64,000 bases of DNA from Malania oleifera (Eukaryota > Streptophyta > Magnoliopsida > Santalales > Ximeniaceae). A program made the position numbers and the translations under genes. The DNA lies in NCBI RefSeq assembly GCF_029873635.1, contig NC_080422.1, forward strand, positions 3,452,001-3,516,000. Direction: 5' to 3'. Below, one piece after another: positions 23,621 through 33,603 of the stretch (position 1 is the first letter of the stretch; each line of letters starts with the position of its first letter). Under the pieces are notes generated by a model. It had not been told where the DNA came from. It was given only the letters and a program-made list of their open reading frames with translations, and searched no databases.

Positions 23621-24598
23621 TTATGGAAATAGTGTCGTAGATGATAATAAGTTTTTAGATGGTCCTTTGGAATGGGAAGCCGAAGTTGTTGTAGCATGCT
23701 TGTTTCCACCCTTGTGTTTGAGTTGCCTCTCTACTTTCATTGCCATATGCACCATGTCCTCTAACTCCACATAGTGCTGCAGCTCCACAATGTTAGCAAT
23801 TTCCCGGTTCAACCCACATATGAATCGTGCCATTGTAGCTTCTCTATCTTCCTCAATATTTGCCCGAATCATAGCTATCTCTATCTCCTTGTGGTAGTCC
23901 TCCACACTTTTGGTGCCTTGGGTAAGGCTTTGAAGACGTTGGTGTAAGTCTCGGTAGTAGTGGTTTGGTACAAATCGCTTCCTCATCACCGCCTTCATTT
24001 CAGCCCATGTCTGGATAGGTCTTTCCATGTTTCTACGCCTACTAAGAAGAATTTGATCCCACCATACCAGTGCGTAGTCAGTAAACTCCACAACTGCCAA
24101 TTTCACCTTCTTTTCTTCGGAGTAGTTATAACACTCAAAAATAAGCTCAACCTTCCTCTCCCATTCAAGGTATACATCCGGGTTATTTTTCCCCTGAAAA
24201 GGAGGAATCTTCATTTTGATGCTTCCGATGTTTCTATCGATGTTATCTCGACCCCTTGGCTCCCATCGAGGTTGTTGCTCTTGCCTAGCACCTCGATAAG
24301 CAAATCTTCCCATACCTCCATGTTCATCATCACTTGCTTCGTTGCTACCCATATCATATTCAAATTCAGCAATCGGAGGAGTATGTGGCCTTCGCCGCCT
24401 TTCATTGGATTGCCCTCTTCTCAGTCCATCAATTGCAGCGTCTTGTCTATCCAATCTATCTCTGAACTCCCCAAAAATCGTATTGAGTCTTTCAAACTGT
24501 TGTTGAATGGCTTGCAAGGTGAAGAATGAGTCTTGTGGAGGGTTCTCATTCTCGCTCCCTTTGCTGGAAGTTTCAGCGCCAACCACCTTTCTACTCAT
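23621..24598 (-). pseudogene. Ty3/gypsy gag (element G3), truncated
   Basis: This 325-residue frame holds a Retrotrans_gag domain at about residues 130-290. Visible landmarks are IPPFQGKNNPDVYLEWERKV, LVWWDQ, AEMKAVMRKRFVPNHY, LTQGTKSVEDYHKE and RFICGLNREIA. Gag forms the particle in which the retrotransposon RNA is copied. ATG at 24598 lies 727 bp downstream of the PBS. The frame leaves the family pattern after KHKGG (about residue 298) and stops. Zinc knuckle and all pol sequence are missing to the left of about 23620, so the element was cut there. The open frame over the domain suggests only modest age. The reading is a low-copy chromovirus type distinct from G1 and G2. Confidence 0.85.
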
Positions 24599-25324
24599 AA
24601 TTTCAAACCTGCAAAAAGGATATTAGAGAGAAAAAAAAAATTCCTCACTCACTCCCTTACGTGTTTACCCTCCAAACAATGACACTCAACGCTCGTGTTT
24701 TTGACACAATTTTTTTTTTTTTGGCTTTTTCCCTCTGATGCGCTCACACACTCGTGCCTCTTACCACTCAGGATTTCTCTTTTAGTTCTTTAATGAACTA
24801 ATCCCAAACAAATCAAACGCAACTAAATCAATGAAAACAACTAAATCAAGACACGAAACAACGAAGGAAAGACAAAAAGAAGTCAAGAAAAACAATAATG
24901 ACGCGAACGAAATAAAAAGAAATTCAATGGACCAACTCGACCAAGGATATATTCAAACACATATCAGAATAATAAGTTGCTGCCTCCTCTTTTTTTCTTT
25001 TTTTTTTCTTTTTTTTTTTTTATGAATGCAAAATATTGCCGTTTGTCTGTTTTTTTTTTTTTTTGTTGCACAAGATTGTTTTTTTTTTTTTTTTAATGTG
25101 CTCTAATCAGCCTTGCTGTATTTCTTGCAATTTCTAGCCACAAAAGATTCAATCTTGATGATGGGCAATATTAAAGAAGAGTTGGAAAATTTCAAAAACA
25201 AGAAAACAAGATAGGTAGATCGGAAGATAGAAGAATATGAAATAAGGATAAATGATTATAAGATAAAAGAATTTTCTAAAGCAATAAAGAAAAATAAGAT
25301 AGATAGAACCTGATTTGAACCAAA
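24599..25324 (-). other. Leader of gypsy element G3
   Basis: The stretch between PBS and gag is non-coding. It contains several T-runs (24710-24722, 24990-25021, 25051-25064 and 25079-25094) that read as A-runs in the transcript direction. No domain is present. Confidence 0.5.
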
Positions 25325-25336
25325 GCTCTGATACCA
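25325..25336 (-). promoter_or_regulatory. Primer-binding site of gypsy G3
   Basis: The minus strand reads TGGTATCAGAGC, complementary to the 3' end of initiator tRNA-Met, two bases after the LTR end. Confidence 0.9.
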
Positions 25337-25718
25337 AATGATACGGAACCCCAAGAATAAACGTCCGGAGACCCCAAATCAGATTTATCAAAACCCCAAA
25401 CCCAAAATAAGATTCGACATGGTATAGGATCCTTGACCTATTGCTTGACGTGAAGCACAAACCAAGAATATCAAATTAATGGATGAACGCCACAAAGGTA
25501 GCACCTTTGATAAGTTCGGTGAAAGTTCAATGAAGAACTTGAAGAGAAATAACCTCACTTGAATTCTATTCAGCAAAAAATCAATTCTTTAATACAATAG
25601 AGAGTTGACTACTTATAGAAAATAAAAGAAACCCATGACATCAGTTCAGCCAATAGAATTAAGCTATGACATCAATCTGGCCAATAAAATAATCCCACAT
25701 AACCTTAAGCATGCCATG

Positions 25719-25803
25719 TCATTTAATGAAACATGTGCAAGTCACATGCCATGTGTCATGTCATTTAATGAAACATGTGCGAGTCACATGTCATGCTTAA
25801 TTG
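25719..25803. repeat. 42-bp tandem duplication in G3 LTR
   Basis: CATGTCATTTAATGAAACAT followed by GTGCAAGTCACATG occurs twice in direct succession with few differences. Confidence 0.85.
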
Positions 25804-25850
25804 ACACAATTGGCCCACTATTTAATCCATAAAAATTCCCCAAACAGCCC

Positions 25851-26075
25851 TTATTGACTTAAGGTTCCAGCTTCACACGCCTTTAGACAATTTAGCATCT
25901 TGGGCTCTTCAAGAAAGTCCTTTTCTTTAGTGTCCATGGCCCTCATTGACTCTTGCTCAAACAACTTCTCAATCAGTCCTTGCATAGCCTCCTTGACCTT
26001 CTTAGCTCTAGCTCTTATGATGGGTCCGCTTGGTACGTGCAGATCATCATGTGGAATTGGAGCTTGTGGGTTCAT
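25851..26075 (-). CDS. Polyprotein C-terminal tail encoded inside the G3 LTR
   Basis: A 74-residue frame opens at the fifth base of the LTR. It contains HDDLHVPSGPIIRARAKKVK followed by EAMQGLIEKLF. Related gypsy polyproteins carry a TRARAKKIKEA-type tail after the integrase, so the pol frame of such elements probably runs into the 3' LTR. In this 5' LTR copy the frame is not preceded by pol and is probably not translated as a separate protein. Confidence 0.6.
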   Translation of the reverse strand: MNPQAPIPHDDLHVPSGPIIRARAKKVKEAMQGLIEKLFEQESMRAMDTKEKDFLEEPKMLNCLKACEAGTLSQ

Positions 26076-26929
26076 ATCATTAGTTTACCCGAACCCGTGG
26101 GTAACGGGGACACCTGTCAATCACAGCGAAAATCTAAGTAGCAATAAACATAAAATCTCAAACATCTTACCATAAAACATAATACCAGAGTTTACTATAT
26201 CATCAAAATATTGTTCCTATATGCAACCTCCAAAAAGTCAAAATACATTAGGATCATACAACAAAAATCTCCTGATCCTAGTTCAATGCTTACCCTTCTA
26301 GTAGGGAAGCTCCAACCACTCAACGGAGGCCCTGACCCACCGGTCTCTCTGGATTCCCTGAAAATCATTTAATGTTCAGGGGTGAGACACTTCTCAGTAA
26401 GGAAAAATAAACTAAATACAGCTGTGTGGCAACATGAATATTTAAGGCACTTATACATATACAATACATTTCATAACTCTGTAAACATTCATCATATCAT
26501 ACTGGATAATCATATACTTTCATATTTGTTAATAAATCATAACATACATAAAACATATGTTATAACTGTAATACTAAAAATATACCTAGGATGAATAGCT
26601 AGTTAATGTCATGTATTACCCCTCATGACAGGCTGTGCAGCCCGAAGGCGGGACCCGACAATGGCTGGCCGACCACTGTCGAGTCAAATATGTTTATAAG
26701 TACGATGGGCCCGCTGCACTCTGGTCCGGACTGCCAGGTGGACGTTTACAATTCTTCACTGAAAGCCACACTGACTATCCATCTCCCACCCCCTCGTGGG
26801 GTGGTTAGCACTAATCTGAACACAGATATCTGATCTATACATAGCTACGGTACCGAGCCCTTGAACTGAACTAAACTAACATCCGGGTTCTGATAACATA
26901 TAATACATGATTATATATAACATCATTAA

Positions 26930-27060
26930 AACCTCATGCCGAACATTTCATGAATACAGTCTCGTGCCGAATATTTCATAAATACGGCCTCATGCCGAAT
27001 ATTTCAAAAATACGGCCTCGTTTCGAACATACATAAATACGGCTTCGCGCCGAAATCATA
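26930..27060. repeat. Minisatellite in LTR, ~29-bp unit
   Basis: About four copies of CGAATATTTCATAAATACGG followed by CCTCATGC, each somewhat diverged. The unit is unrelated to the minisatellites of the other LTRs. Confidence 0.8.
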
Positions 27061-27257
27061 CATAAATTCCATTCTGAAAATAAATCAATTATCGTGTATC
27101 TCAAAACCATAACGTACTATATTCTTCCTTACTTTCTCAAACATACATCATTCATATCATGATATTTTTCCCACGTAAAATAATATTCATGCCGCACATT
27201 TTTGCTGTATAAAACCATGCATTTTCATCTAAAATCGTAGTTTCTGGCATCTCATAC

Positions 27258-27300
<43 letters not shown>

Positions 27301-27723
27301 CATTATAGAAATATTTTTCCAAACGTACATTTCATCCATAATAAACAAATATAACATATGTTTTTCTGAAAATAAACTTACTCATAATTAATAATAATTT
27401 GTATGAAAAATAACTGTTTTAATTTATTCCCTTACTTGACTACTGAGAAAGCCCCTAAGATATCCTAACCTGACCCCCATAGGATTTCCTTATCAATACC
27501 CTAAAACTTGAAACTCCCAGTATTAAACTTCAGTATTTTCATGCGTGCATCATTTCTTATAACTACCATACGATCAAATTTGATTTAAAAAGTCTTACCT
27601 CAACTTAGGGATGATTTCCAACTTGCTTTCACCAACGATCCACTCCTGTAGATTTGGAGAGAACTTCCCCAAGAGCGTCGTGGTGACTTCGGATTATCGA
27701 TCCAGCGTAAATATGGCCCAAAA

Positions 27724-27763
<40 letters not shown>

Positions 27764-27818
27764 GAGGTAGCTTAATAATGAAGTTAAAAATCAGATTTTT
27801 GATATATATAGAACTGGA

Positions 27819-28023
27819 TTCGTTGACAAGCCACGTCATTCGTCGACAAATCCTTCAATAAATTCGTCGACGAAATTCAGTCAGCTCAAACCCTCTCGGC
27901 ATTTCTTCGTTGACGAATTCTCTTAAGCTCTCGTTGACGAATCCCTTGTATTCGTCGACGAAGCCCTGATGACTCCCTTTTTTTTTGTTTTTTTGTTTTC
28001 CAAAGTACGATGTCGTCGACGAA
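27819..28023 (-). promoter_or_regulatory. Phased palindrome array in LTR
   Basis: TTCGTCGACGAA-like sites start (plus coordinates) at 27819, 27839, 27863, 27906, 27930, 27951 and 28012. Spacings are 20, 24, 43, 24, 21 and 61. The TATA box at 27802-27809 lies about 9 bp beyond the first site, as in the 19684 LTR. Confidence 0.8.
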
Positions 28024-28102
28024 GTCGAATTCCTCCTTCTGTTACCGTTTCCATTTCCCCTCCTCTTATTATTTAAATTCCATTATTATTCAGGTTGTTA
28101 CA

Positions 28103-28322
28103 GTAATGGAGATGTGTCCCGGGGGTCAGGTTGGCCGAACGTCCAACTAATGCACGAAAACCGTGTCCACATTCCGGACTTTACCTAATTAGCGAGACCT
28201 AAAGAGAGGACGTTGATCCATAGGTTTGGTGCTGCACTAGGGGGTTCGAAGGGCTTATTGGTGGCTGGAGTTCCTATGTAATAAAATAAAAAAAAAAAAG
28301 TTGTAATCTAACAATTTTCTTT
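28103..28322 (+). mobile_element. SINE-like 3' segment left of the copia element
   Basis: From 28219 the sequence CATAGGTTTGGTGCTGCACT, then AGTTCC...A-run, resembles the 3' half of the 18000-18214 SINE. The last 104 bp (28219-28322) recur directly on the other side of the copia element at 33508. The first ~115 bp are not recognised. Confidence 0.6.
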
Positions 28323-28449
28323 TGTTATTAATACCATGTATTATTCTTTTTGTAAAAATACAACTATACACGGGCATCCTAATTATAGGGTACGAGGAGG
28401 CATACAAGGGTACAAGGGTACAAGGGTATTTTAGGGAGATATACTAACA
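28323..28449 (-). repeat. 3' LTR of copia C1
   Basis: 127 bp, TGTTAG...AACA on the minus strand. Against the 5' LTR it has an extra 8-bp unit of the AAGGGTAC repeat and lacks 3 bp near its end. Confidence 0.85.
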
Positions 28450-28466
28450 TCCCCCCTTAAACTCAA
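28450..28466 (-). promoter_or_regulatory. Polypurine tract of copia C1
   Basis: The minus strand reads TTGAGTTTAAGGGGGGA directly before the 3' LTR, the usual plus-strand primer of plant copia elements. Confidence 0.85.
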
Positions 28467-29041
28467 GGTGGTATTGAAGATGACATCTGGAGTTTGCAAA
28501 CTAAAGCAGGATGACGACCAGGTGAATGAGCTTTCGTGAAGATATCAACCAACTGATCAGCCGAGGGAACTGACAAGAGGCGAAGTGTCCCATCCTGAAG
28601 ATGATGATGCACAAAATGACAATCGATCTTGATATGTTTGGTGCGTTCATGAAAGACATCGTTGTGAGTAATCTGGACATGATTGTCACAATAAAGCGAA
28701 GTGCTCGATGGCTGAGGAACTCCCATATCTTGGAGAAGCCAACGAAGCCAAAGAAGCTCAAAAGTAGTATCAGTGAGAGCTCGATTCTCAGCCTCAGTGC
28801 TAGAGCGAGCAACAACAGTCTGCTTTTTGCTCCACCAAGAGATAAGAGAGTCACCAAGTAAAAAAAGAAAACCAGTGGTAGACCGACGATCAGTAGGGTC
28901 CCCTGCCCAATCAGCATATAAATAAACTTGTAACGTCAAGGATGAGTGAGAGGAAAAGAAAAGGCTATGAAATAAGGTGCCCTTCGCATATCGCAAGATG
29001 CGAAGAACAACTGCATAGTGAACAGAACGAGGAGCCGACAT
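28463..29041 (-). pseudogene. Copia C1 RNase H
   Basis: The domain is recognised from YADWAGDPTDRRSTTGFLF, SWWSKKQTVVARSSTEAENR and YCDNHVQI...FHERTKHIKID. The acidic residues of D-WAGD, TEAE and CDN are visible. RNase H removes the RNA strand during reverse transcription. The frame ends at the PPT and is separated from the RT frame by disruptions between 29042 and 29247. Confidence 0.85.
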
Positions 29042-29247
29042 AGGCTAACAAGGTGCACTGCATATGCAATGTCTGGTCTAGTGACAGTGAGATAAATCAA
29101 GCTCCCAACAAGCTATCGGTAACAAGTGGTATCGGGAAGAAGCTCCCCATCAATAGAACGGAGTTTGATGTTGGGTTCCAGTGGACTATCAGTTATCTTA
29201 CAATCGGTGAGGCCAGCCCGTGTGAGAAGATCAGAGGCATATTTAGC

Positions 29248-30273
29248 TTAGGTCAAGGAGTGGCCATCAGAGATTGGGGACACTTCTAATTCAAGGAAGT
29301 AGCGAAGAGAACTGAGGTCTTTTATCTCAAACTGCTGACACAGAAATTGCTTAAGCTCGGGAATACTAGAAGTATCAACACCAGTAATGATCATATCGTC
29401 AACATAAAGTAGTAGAAAAGTGATGCTAGTAGCAGTGTGACGGGTAAAAAGAACTGAATCATAGGGGCTAGAGGCAAACCCAAGCTGGGCAATAGTGGAG
29501 CTGAACTTGGCAAACCAAGCACGGGGAGCTTGCTTAAGCCCATATAAAGCACGACGGAGATGAAAAACCTGACCAAGATAATGACGATACCTAGGAGGGG
29601 GCTGCATATATACCTCCTCAGTCAAATCACCATGTAAGAAGGCATTTTTGACATCCATCTGAAATAAAGGCCACTGCCGAGCAGAGGCAATAGCCCAAAG
29701 AGAGTGAGCGGAGGTAATACGAGCAACATGGGCAAATGTCTCCTTATAATCAATGTCATATTCCTGAGTAAAGCCCTTTGCTACTAAACGAGCTTTATGT
29801 CGTACTTCAAAACCATCGGAGTTTGTTTTTCGTTTATACACTCCTTTGTTCCCAACTACAGTCTTACTAGGAGGCAGGTCAACCAGGTCCCAAGTATGAT
29901 TTTTGTGAAGTGCGGCAAGTTCTTCAGATATAGCTTGCTGCCAAATAGGTACAGAACAAGCTTCGCGATTACTGCGAGGCTCGTGAAGGGAGTCAAGAGT
30001 ATAAAAGCAACGAAAGTCACTAAGATAGGTAGGAGGTGCTTTTACCCGACCAGAATGACGGACATCCAAATCAGTGGGCTCAGGCGAAGTGGAAGCGACA
30101 GCAGGATCATCAGACGGTCCAGGTTCGGGAGTGGTAGACACAGAGGGATCAACCAATGAGCTGGAATGACCTGCATTAGAAGAGAAAGCAGGAGAGGGAT
30201 CGACGACAAGATCAGTGAAAATGGGGGAGTATGAGAGACAATCGGAAGAAAATGGAGAGAGACTAGCCAACAT
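29248..30273 (-). pseudogene. Copia C1 reverse transcriptase
   Basis: An open frame of 341 residues. RVT_2 landmarks are VYKRKTNSDGFEVRHKARLV, FQMDVKNAFLHGDL, EEVYMQPPP, RRALYGLKQAPRAWF and the catalytic LLLYVDDMIITG. The N-terminal 110 residues are the usual Ser/Pro-rich linker after integrase. The D in MDVKNAFL and the YVDD box are kept. The domain itself has no stop, but the flanking frames are shifted, so no full polyprotein can be made. Confidence 0.88.
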
Positions 30274-30320
30274 TTTGTGTTCTCAAAACTGAACATGCCG
30301 AGAGACGCAAAGACGCTTGG

Positions 30321-31238
30321 CTATGGGGTCATAGCACCAATAACCCTTATGTTCAATGCCATAACCAAGAAAGCAACAGAGACGAAAGCGAGGTTCAAGT
30401 TTGTATGTTCATGAGGTGGAAGCAAAACAAAGCAAGCACAACCAAAGACTTTGAGAAGAGAGTAATCAGGTACCTTGCCATAGAGAGCCTCATATGGAGA
30501 TTTATTGGAAAGAGTAGGGGTGGGAACCCGATTAATAGTGTAAACCACGGTAAGAGCAACTTCTCCCCAAAAGGATTTTGGGAGGGATGCAGAGAAGAGT
30601 TGAGAGCGAACAATGCCAAGAATGTGATGGTGCTTACATTCGACACGACCATTCTGTTGGGAGGTGGATGGACAAGATCGATGGGATAAGGTGCCGGCCT
30701 CTCAAAGTTCTTGAAGGAAAGGGGTAGAAGTATATTTCATGGCATTATCAGACCGAAAGAATTTAATGGTGTGACCAAACTGAGTTTTAATCATCTGCTT
30801 AAAGTCATAAAAAACATTAAGTAACCTAGTGCGATCATGCAAAAGATAAATCCATGTATACCAAGAGTAAATATCGATAAAAATGACAAAGTAACGAGAC
30901 CCGCCCTTAGTAAGGACAGTAGCAGGTCCCCAAATATCAGAATGAATCATATCAAAAGGTGCAGAGGACAAAGAAGTACTTTCATTAAAAGGTAAAGCTT
31001 TCTGTTTCCCAAGTTGACAAGACATACAATCAAAATGTTCAAATTTAACATCTCCTAAGCAACCACTAGAAGCTAAAGACTGAACACGAGATAACGAGGC
31101 ATGACCAAGACGAGAATGCCAAACACTGGAAGACACTGCAGCGGAAAGAGATGGAGGGGAACATGAACGAGGCAAATGTAGAGATGTGAACTCGAAAAGG
31201 CGACCAAATCTACACCCTGTCTCAACAAGTTGGCCCAT
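30321..31238 (-). pseudogene. Copia C1 GAG-pre-integrase and integrase
   Basis: The frame at 31238-30702 holds the HHCC-like VWHSRLGHASLSR...DCMSCQLGKQ and the integrase start IHSDIWGPATV, then FFRSDNAMKYTS. The expected next block, AYTINRVPTP-like, continues in another frame at 30548-30321 (INRVPTPTLSNKSPYEALYG, VFGCACFV). There is therefore a frameshift near 30700. Integrase would insert the cDNA into host DNA. The catalytic D of HSDIWG and the D of RSDNA are present; the glutamate region is damaged by the shift. Confidence 0.82.
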
Positions 31239-31319
31239 CTTCGGATCCTACACATCACAACCTTTGTGAGAAAAGGTTAAGATCAAACCACACTCAACAA
31301 GTTGACCAACGGAAAAGAG

Positions 31320-31483
31320 GTTGAGAGACAAGTTAGGCACAACATATGTGTCAGGTACAGAGAAAGTAGGAGTAGAAATATGACCAATATGACTAAAGGA
31401 GGTTGAGAGACAAGTTAAGCACAACATATGTGTCAGGTACAGAGAAAGTAGGAGTAGAAATATGACCAATATGACTAATAGAC
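31320..31483. repeat. 82-bp tandem duplication in copia C1
   Basis: 31320-31401 and 31402-31483 are near identical. Because 82 is not a multiple of three, the duplication shifts the frame between protease and integrase. The near identity shows it is younger than the element. Confidence 0.93.
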
Positions 31484-31950
31484 ATATGTGAACCATTAGC
31501 AGTATAAATTAAGGGAACAGGATTTAAAGACTGCTTATGTGTCACTAAAGAGGAATCAGAGGTCGTATGATTGCAACAGGCAGAATCAATAAACCAAGGT
31601 GTAGAGGTACCCGTGGAGACTGATAAGGCAATAGAAGTGCGGGATAGAACCTGGGTGATAATTGCCTCAAGGTCAACTGCAAAAAGAGACAACAAAGGAG
31701 GTGCTGAAGATGGAGCAAAAACTGAGGAGCTCGAGGAAACAACAGCAACAAGCTTGGAAGAGGAAGAGGCCTTAGCCTTAAGAGCATCCCGAGCACCCTT
31801 GGCTTTCTTCTTAGAACAATCAAAAATACGGTGACCATCTTCCTTACAATAGTGGCACGGGCCATTGAAATGATGCGGTTTAGAAGATGCAACAGTTGCA
31901 GCAGGAGTAGCCTGAGAAGAGGAACAAGACGGAGCAATAGCTAAAACCAT
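31402..31950 (-). pseudogene. Copia C1 zinc knuckle and protease
   Basis: A CCHC knuckle CHYCKEDGHRIFDC (CX2CX4HX4C) is followed by a Lys/Ala/Ser-rich linker and the protease site WFIDSACCNHTTSDSS. Copia proteases normally have DSGA or DSAC-type sites, so the aspartate is kept. The protease would cut the polyprotein. The frame ends in the 82-bp duplication. Confidence 0.8.
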
Positions 31951-31989
31951 ATCGGTAGAATGAACGCGACGAGTTTGTTGGCGTGTGTC

Positions 31990-32612
31990 CTAAAAAATGA
32001 GCTCCGCAAGAGCAACCTCAAGTGTAGGAAGAGGTGAGCGATGTAACAAAGAAGCTCGAGTATTCTCAAATTCGTCCCGGATATACATCATAAAGTATAT
32101 AAATTGACGACGATCCCGATATGCAGCAAAAAGTTTAATCGATTGCCCATCAGAAAAAGCAGTGTCAGCTTGAGAAAGTTGATCCCAAATGCCACTAACC
32201 CGAGCATGAAACTCGGCAATAGATTGTCCAAGTTCCTGACACAGCTGGGAAAGCCTAGTTTCCAACTGAAACTCTAGAGCAACATCACTACCACAGTTGT
32301 ACCGTTTGGTCAAAAAATCCCAAGCAAGTTTGGCATTACGAAATTTAGGAAGTAGACTCTGAATAATAGGAACAAACGTATTAATAAACCAGGAAAGGAT
32401 CTTACAGTGAGTACTTTCCCATTCATCAAGAGCCTCATCAAACTCCTTTGTTGATTACGTGTCAGTTTTTGTGGGTTTTTGTTTTGTTCTAGTGACAAAA
32501 CGCCATAATCTCCGACCAATAAAAAAACGGACATATGCTGGGCCCATGCATTGTAGTTGGAGCCGTTCAGAACAATTTCTATAGGGCGAGCAACATCAGT
32601 TAAAGACTCCAT
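31990..32612 (-). pseudogene. Copia C1 gag
   Basis: The ATG at 32612 gives MESLTDVARPIEIVLNGSNY followed by NAWAQHMSVFLLVGDYG, a typical plant copia gag start. A second frame from 32313 (RLSQLCQELGQSIAEFHARV, SGIWDQL) carries the UBN2/gag core. The switch of frame near 32310-32400 and an in-frame stop show that gag is broken. Confidence 0.8.
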
Positions 32613-33373
32613 AATAAATAAAAATAAAAATAAAAAAATGCAAGGGCAATAACAGAAATTGTAGCACAGTAATAAACTTAGACAAGCCTTGGTGGTGCCC
32701 TTATAGCTTGATTGCCGGTAGCTTGTTAGTGATGGTGACCCGCTTAGCGTGTAGTGCATAGGGAAAGCTTCAACAAAATGAAAATTGTTGCAAACAGTGC
32801 AAAATAAAAGCTTCAAGTTCGCGGACCTCTTTTAGTACAAGAGATCGTGCTTCCGCCCCAGTTCAGGTAAGGCCGAAGCAGGGGAAGATAGTTCATGGAC
32901 TGTCTATGATCGCTAGGGTTTCTGGTTCAGGATCTTCAACCTATTCCTACTTCTCCGACGATTCAAGGGTTTCTTCGTCGTCCTTGTCGAGCAGGGGAAG
33001 AAGGGCGTGACCTGAACTGGGCTCTATACGCACTTTTGCTCGCGCACAGGGGGAGCCCGTGCGAAGAGTCCTCCCCGGTGGAGCCCGTGGTGGAGGCGAC
33101 GGAATCTCAAACACAGGCGGAGGAGCTCCAAACGATTGAGCGACAACAGAGAGTTTGAAGCAGATATCGGTGACAATGGATGGCCGTGGACGCCAGACGG
33201 AGACCAGAGGGAGATGGAACCAAAGGGACGCCGGATGGAGACCAGAGGGAGACGGGACCAGCAGCGGTTTGGCAAGATGGCGACAACGTCGTCCGGAATG
33301 GCTACCAATGATGAGGACGACGACATCCGCAACGGCGGCCTGGCGAAGGAGATACTGTTTTAGGGTTAACTTG
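32613..33373 (-). other. Leader of copia C1
   Basis: The stretch between PBS and gag ATG is unusually long and GC-rich near 33000-33340. A 102-codon minus frame and overlapping plus frames occur there, but none has a recognised domain, so I treat it as an untranslated leader. Confidence 0.55.
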
Positions 33374-33385
33374 GCTCTGATACCA
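33374..33385 (-). promoter_or_regulatory. Primer-binding site of copia C1
   Basis: The minus strand reads TGGTATCAGAGC directly after the 5' LTR, matching initiator tRNA-Met. Confidence 0.92.
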
Positions 33386-33507
33386 TGTTGAAATTAATAC
33401 CATGTATTAATCTTTTTGTACAAATACAACTATATATGGACATCCCAATTATAGGGTACGAGGAGGCGTACAAGGGTACAAGGGTATTTTAGGGAGATAT
33501 ACTAATA
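33386..33507 (-). repeat. 5' LTR of copia C1
   Basis: 122 bp. On the minus strand it starts TATTAGTATATC, with the terminal TG changed to TA relative to the 3' LTR, and ends TTCAACA. Confidence 0.85.
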
Positions 33508-33603
33508 CATAGGTTTGGTACCGCACTAGGGGGTTCGAAGGGCTTGTTGGTGGCTGGAGTTCCTATGTAAAAAAAAAAAGGTGGTAATCTAATAATTTTC
33601 TTT
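33508..33603 (+). repeat. Second copy of the ~100-bp repeat flanking copia C1
   Basis: CATAGGTTTGGTACCGCACT through the A-run and TAATCTAATAATTTTCTTT repeats 28219-28322 with about six or seven substitutions and a shorter A-run. It includes the SINE-like tail and about 25 bp of sequence after its A-run. Confidence 0.85.

Larger units (their letters stand above)
25339..26079 (-). repeat. 5' LTR of gypsy G3
   Basis: On the minus strand the LTR starts TGATATGAACCC at 26079 and ends CCGTATCA at 25339, with TGATA/TATCA inverted ends and the PBS next to it. Length is 741 bp. It contains a coding tail (25851-26075) and a 42-bp tandem duplication. No 3' LTR is present in the window. Confidence 0.8.
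26080..28102 (-). mobile_element. Gypsy-type LTR, 3' end truncated
   Basis: Read on the minus strand it starts TGTAACAACCTGAATAATAA at 28102, the same start as the solo LTR ending at 52412. Inside are the palindrome array (27819-28023), TATATATA at 27802-27809, a GAGGTAAGAC donor-like site with GT at 27598-27597, a minisatellite (about 26930-27060), an AGCTACGGTACCGAGC motif at 26843-26858, and the stem-loop at 26383-26396. The 3' end stops at 26080, directly against the G3 LTR start, so G3 probably inserted here or the end was later lost. A (GA)n run at 27730-27759 and a (TA)n run at about 27271-27297 lie within. Confidence 0.8.
28323..33507 (-). mobile_element. Ty1/copia retrotransposon C1, near complete, inactive
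   Basis: The element is about 5.2 kb and lies on the minus strand. It has two short LTRs (33386-33507 and 28323-28449), PBS, gag, protease, integrase, reverse transcriptase and RNase H in the copia order, and a purine-rich PPT. Frames are broken in several places, including an 82-bp duplication. The LTRs differ at about seven positions plus two indels, so the insertion is old. Instead of a 5-bp TSD, the element is flanked by a direct repeat of about 100 bp. Confidence 0.9.

Noticed and set aside
23960-24529. 189-codon plus frame
   Set aside because: Antisense shadow of the G3 gag frame.
33024-33391. Frames on both strands in the copia leader
   Set aside because: Overlapping frames in a GC-rich leader, no recognised domain, not kept across strands.
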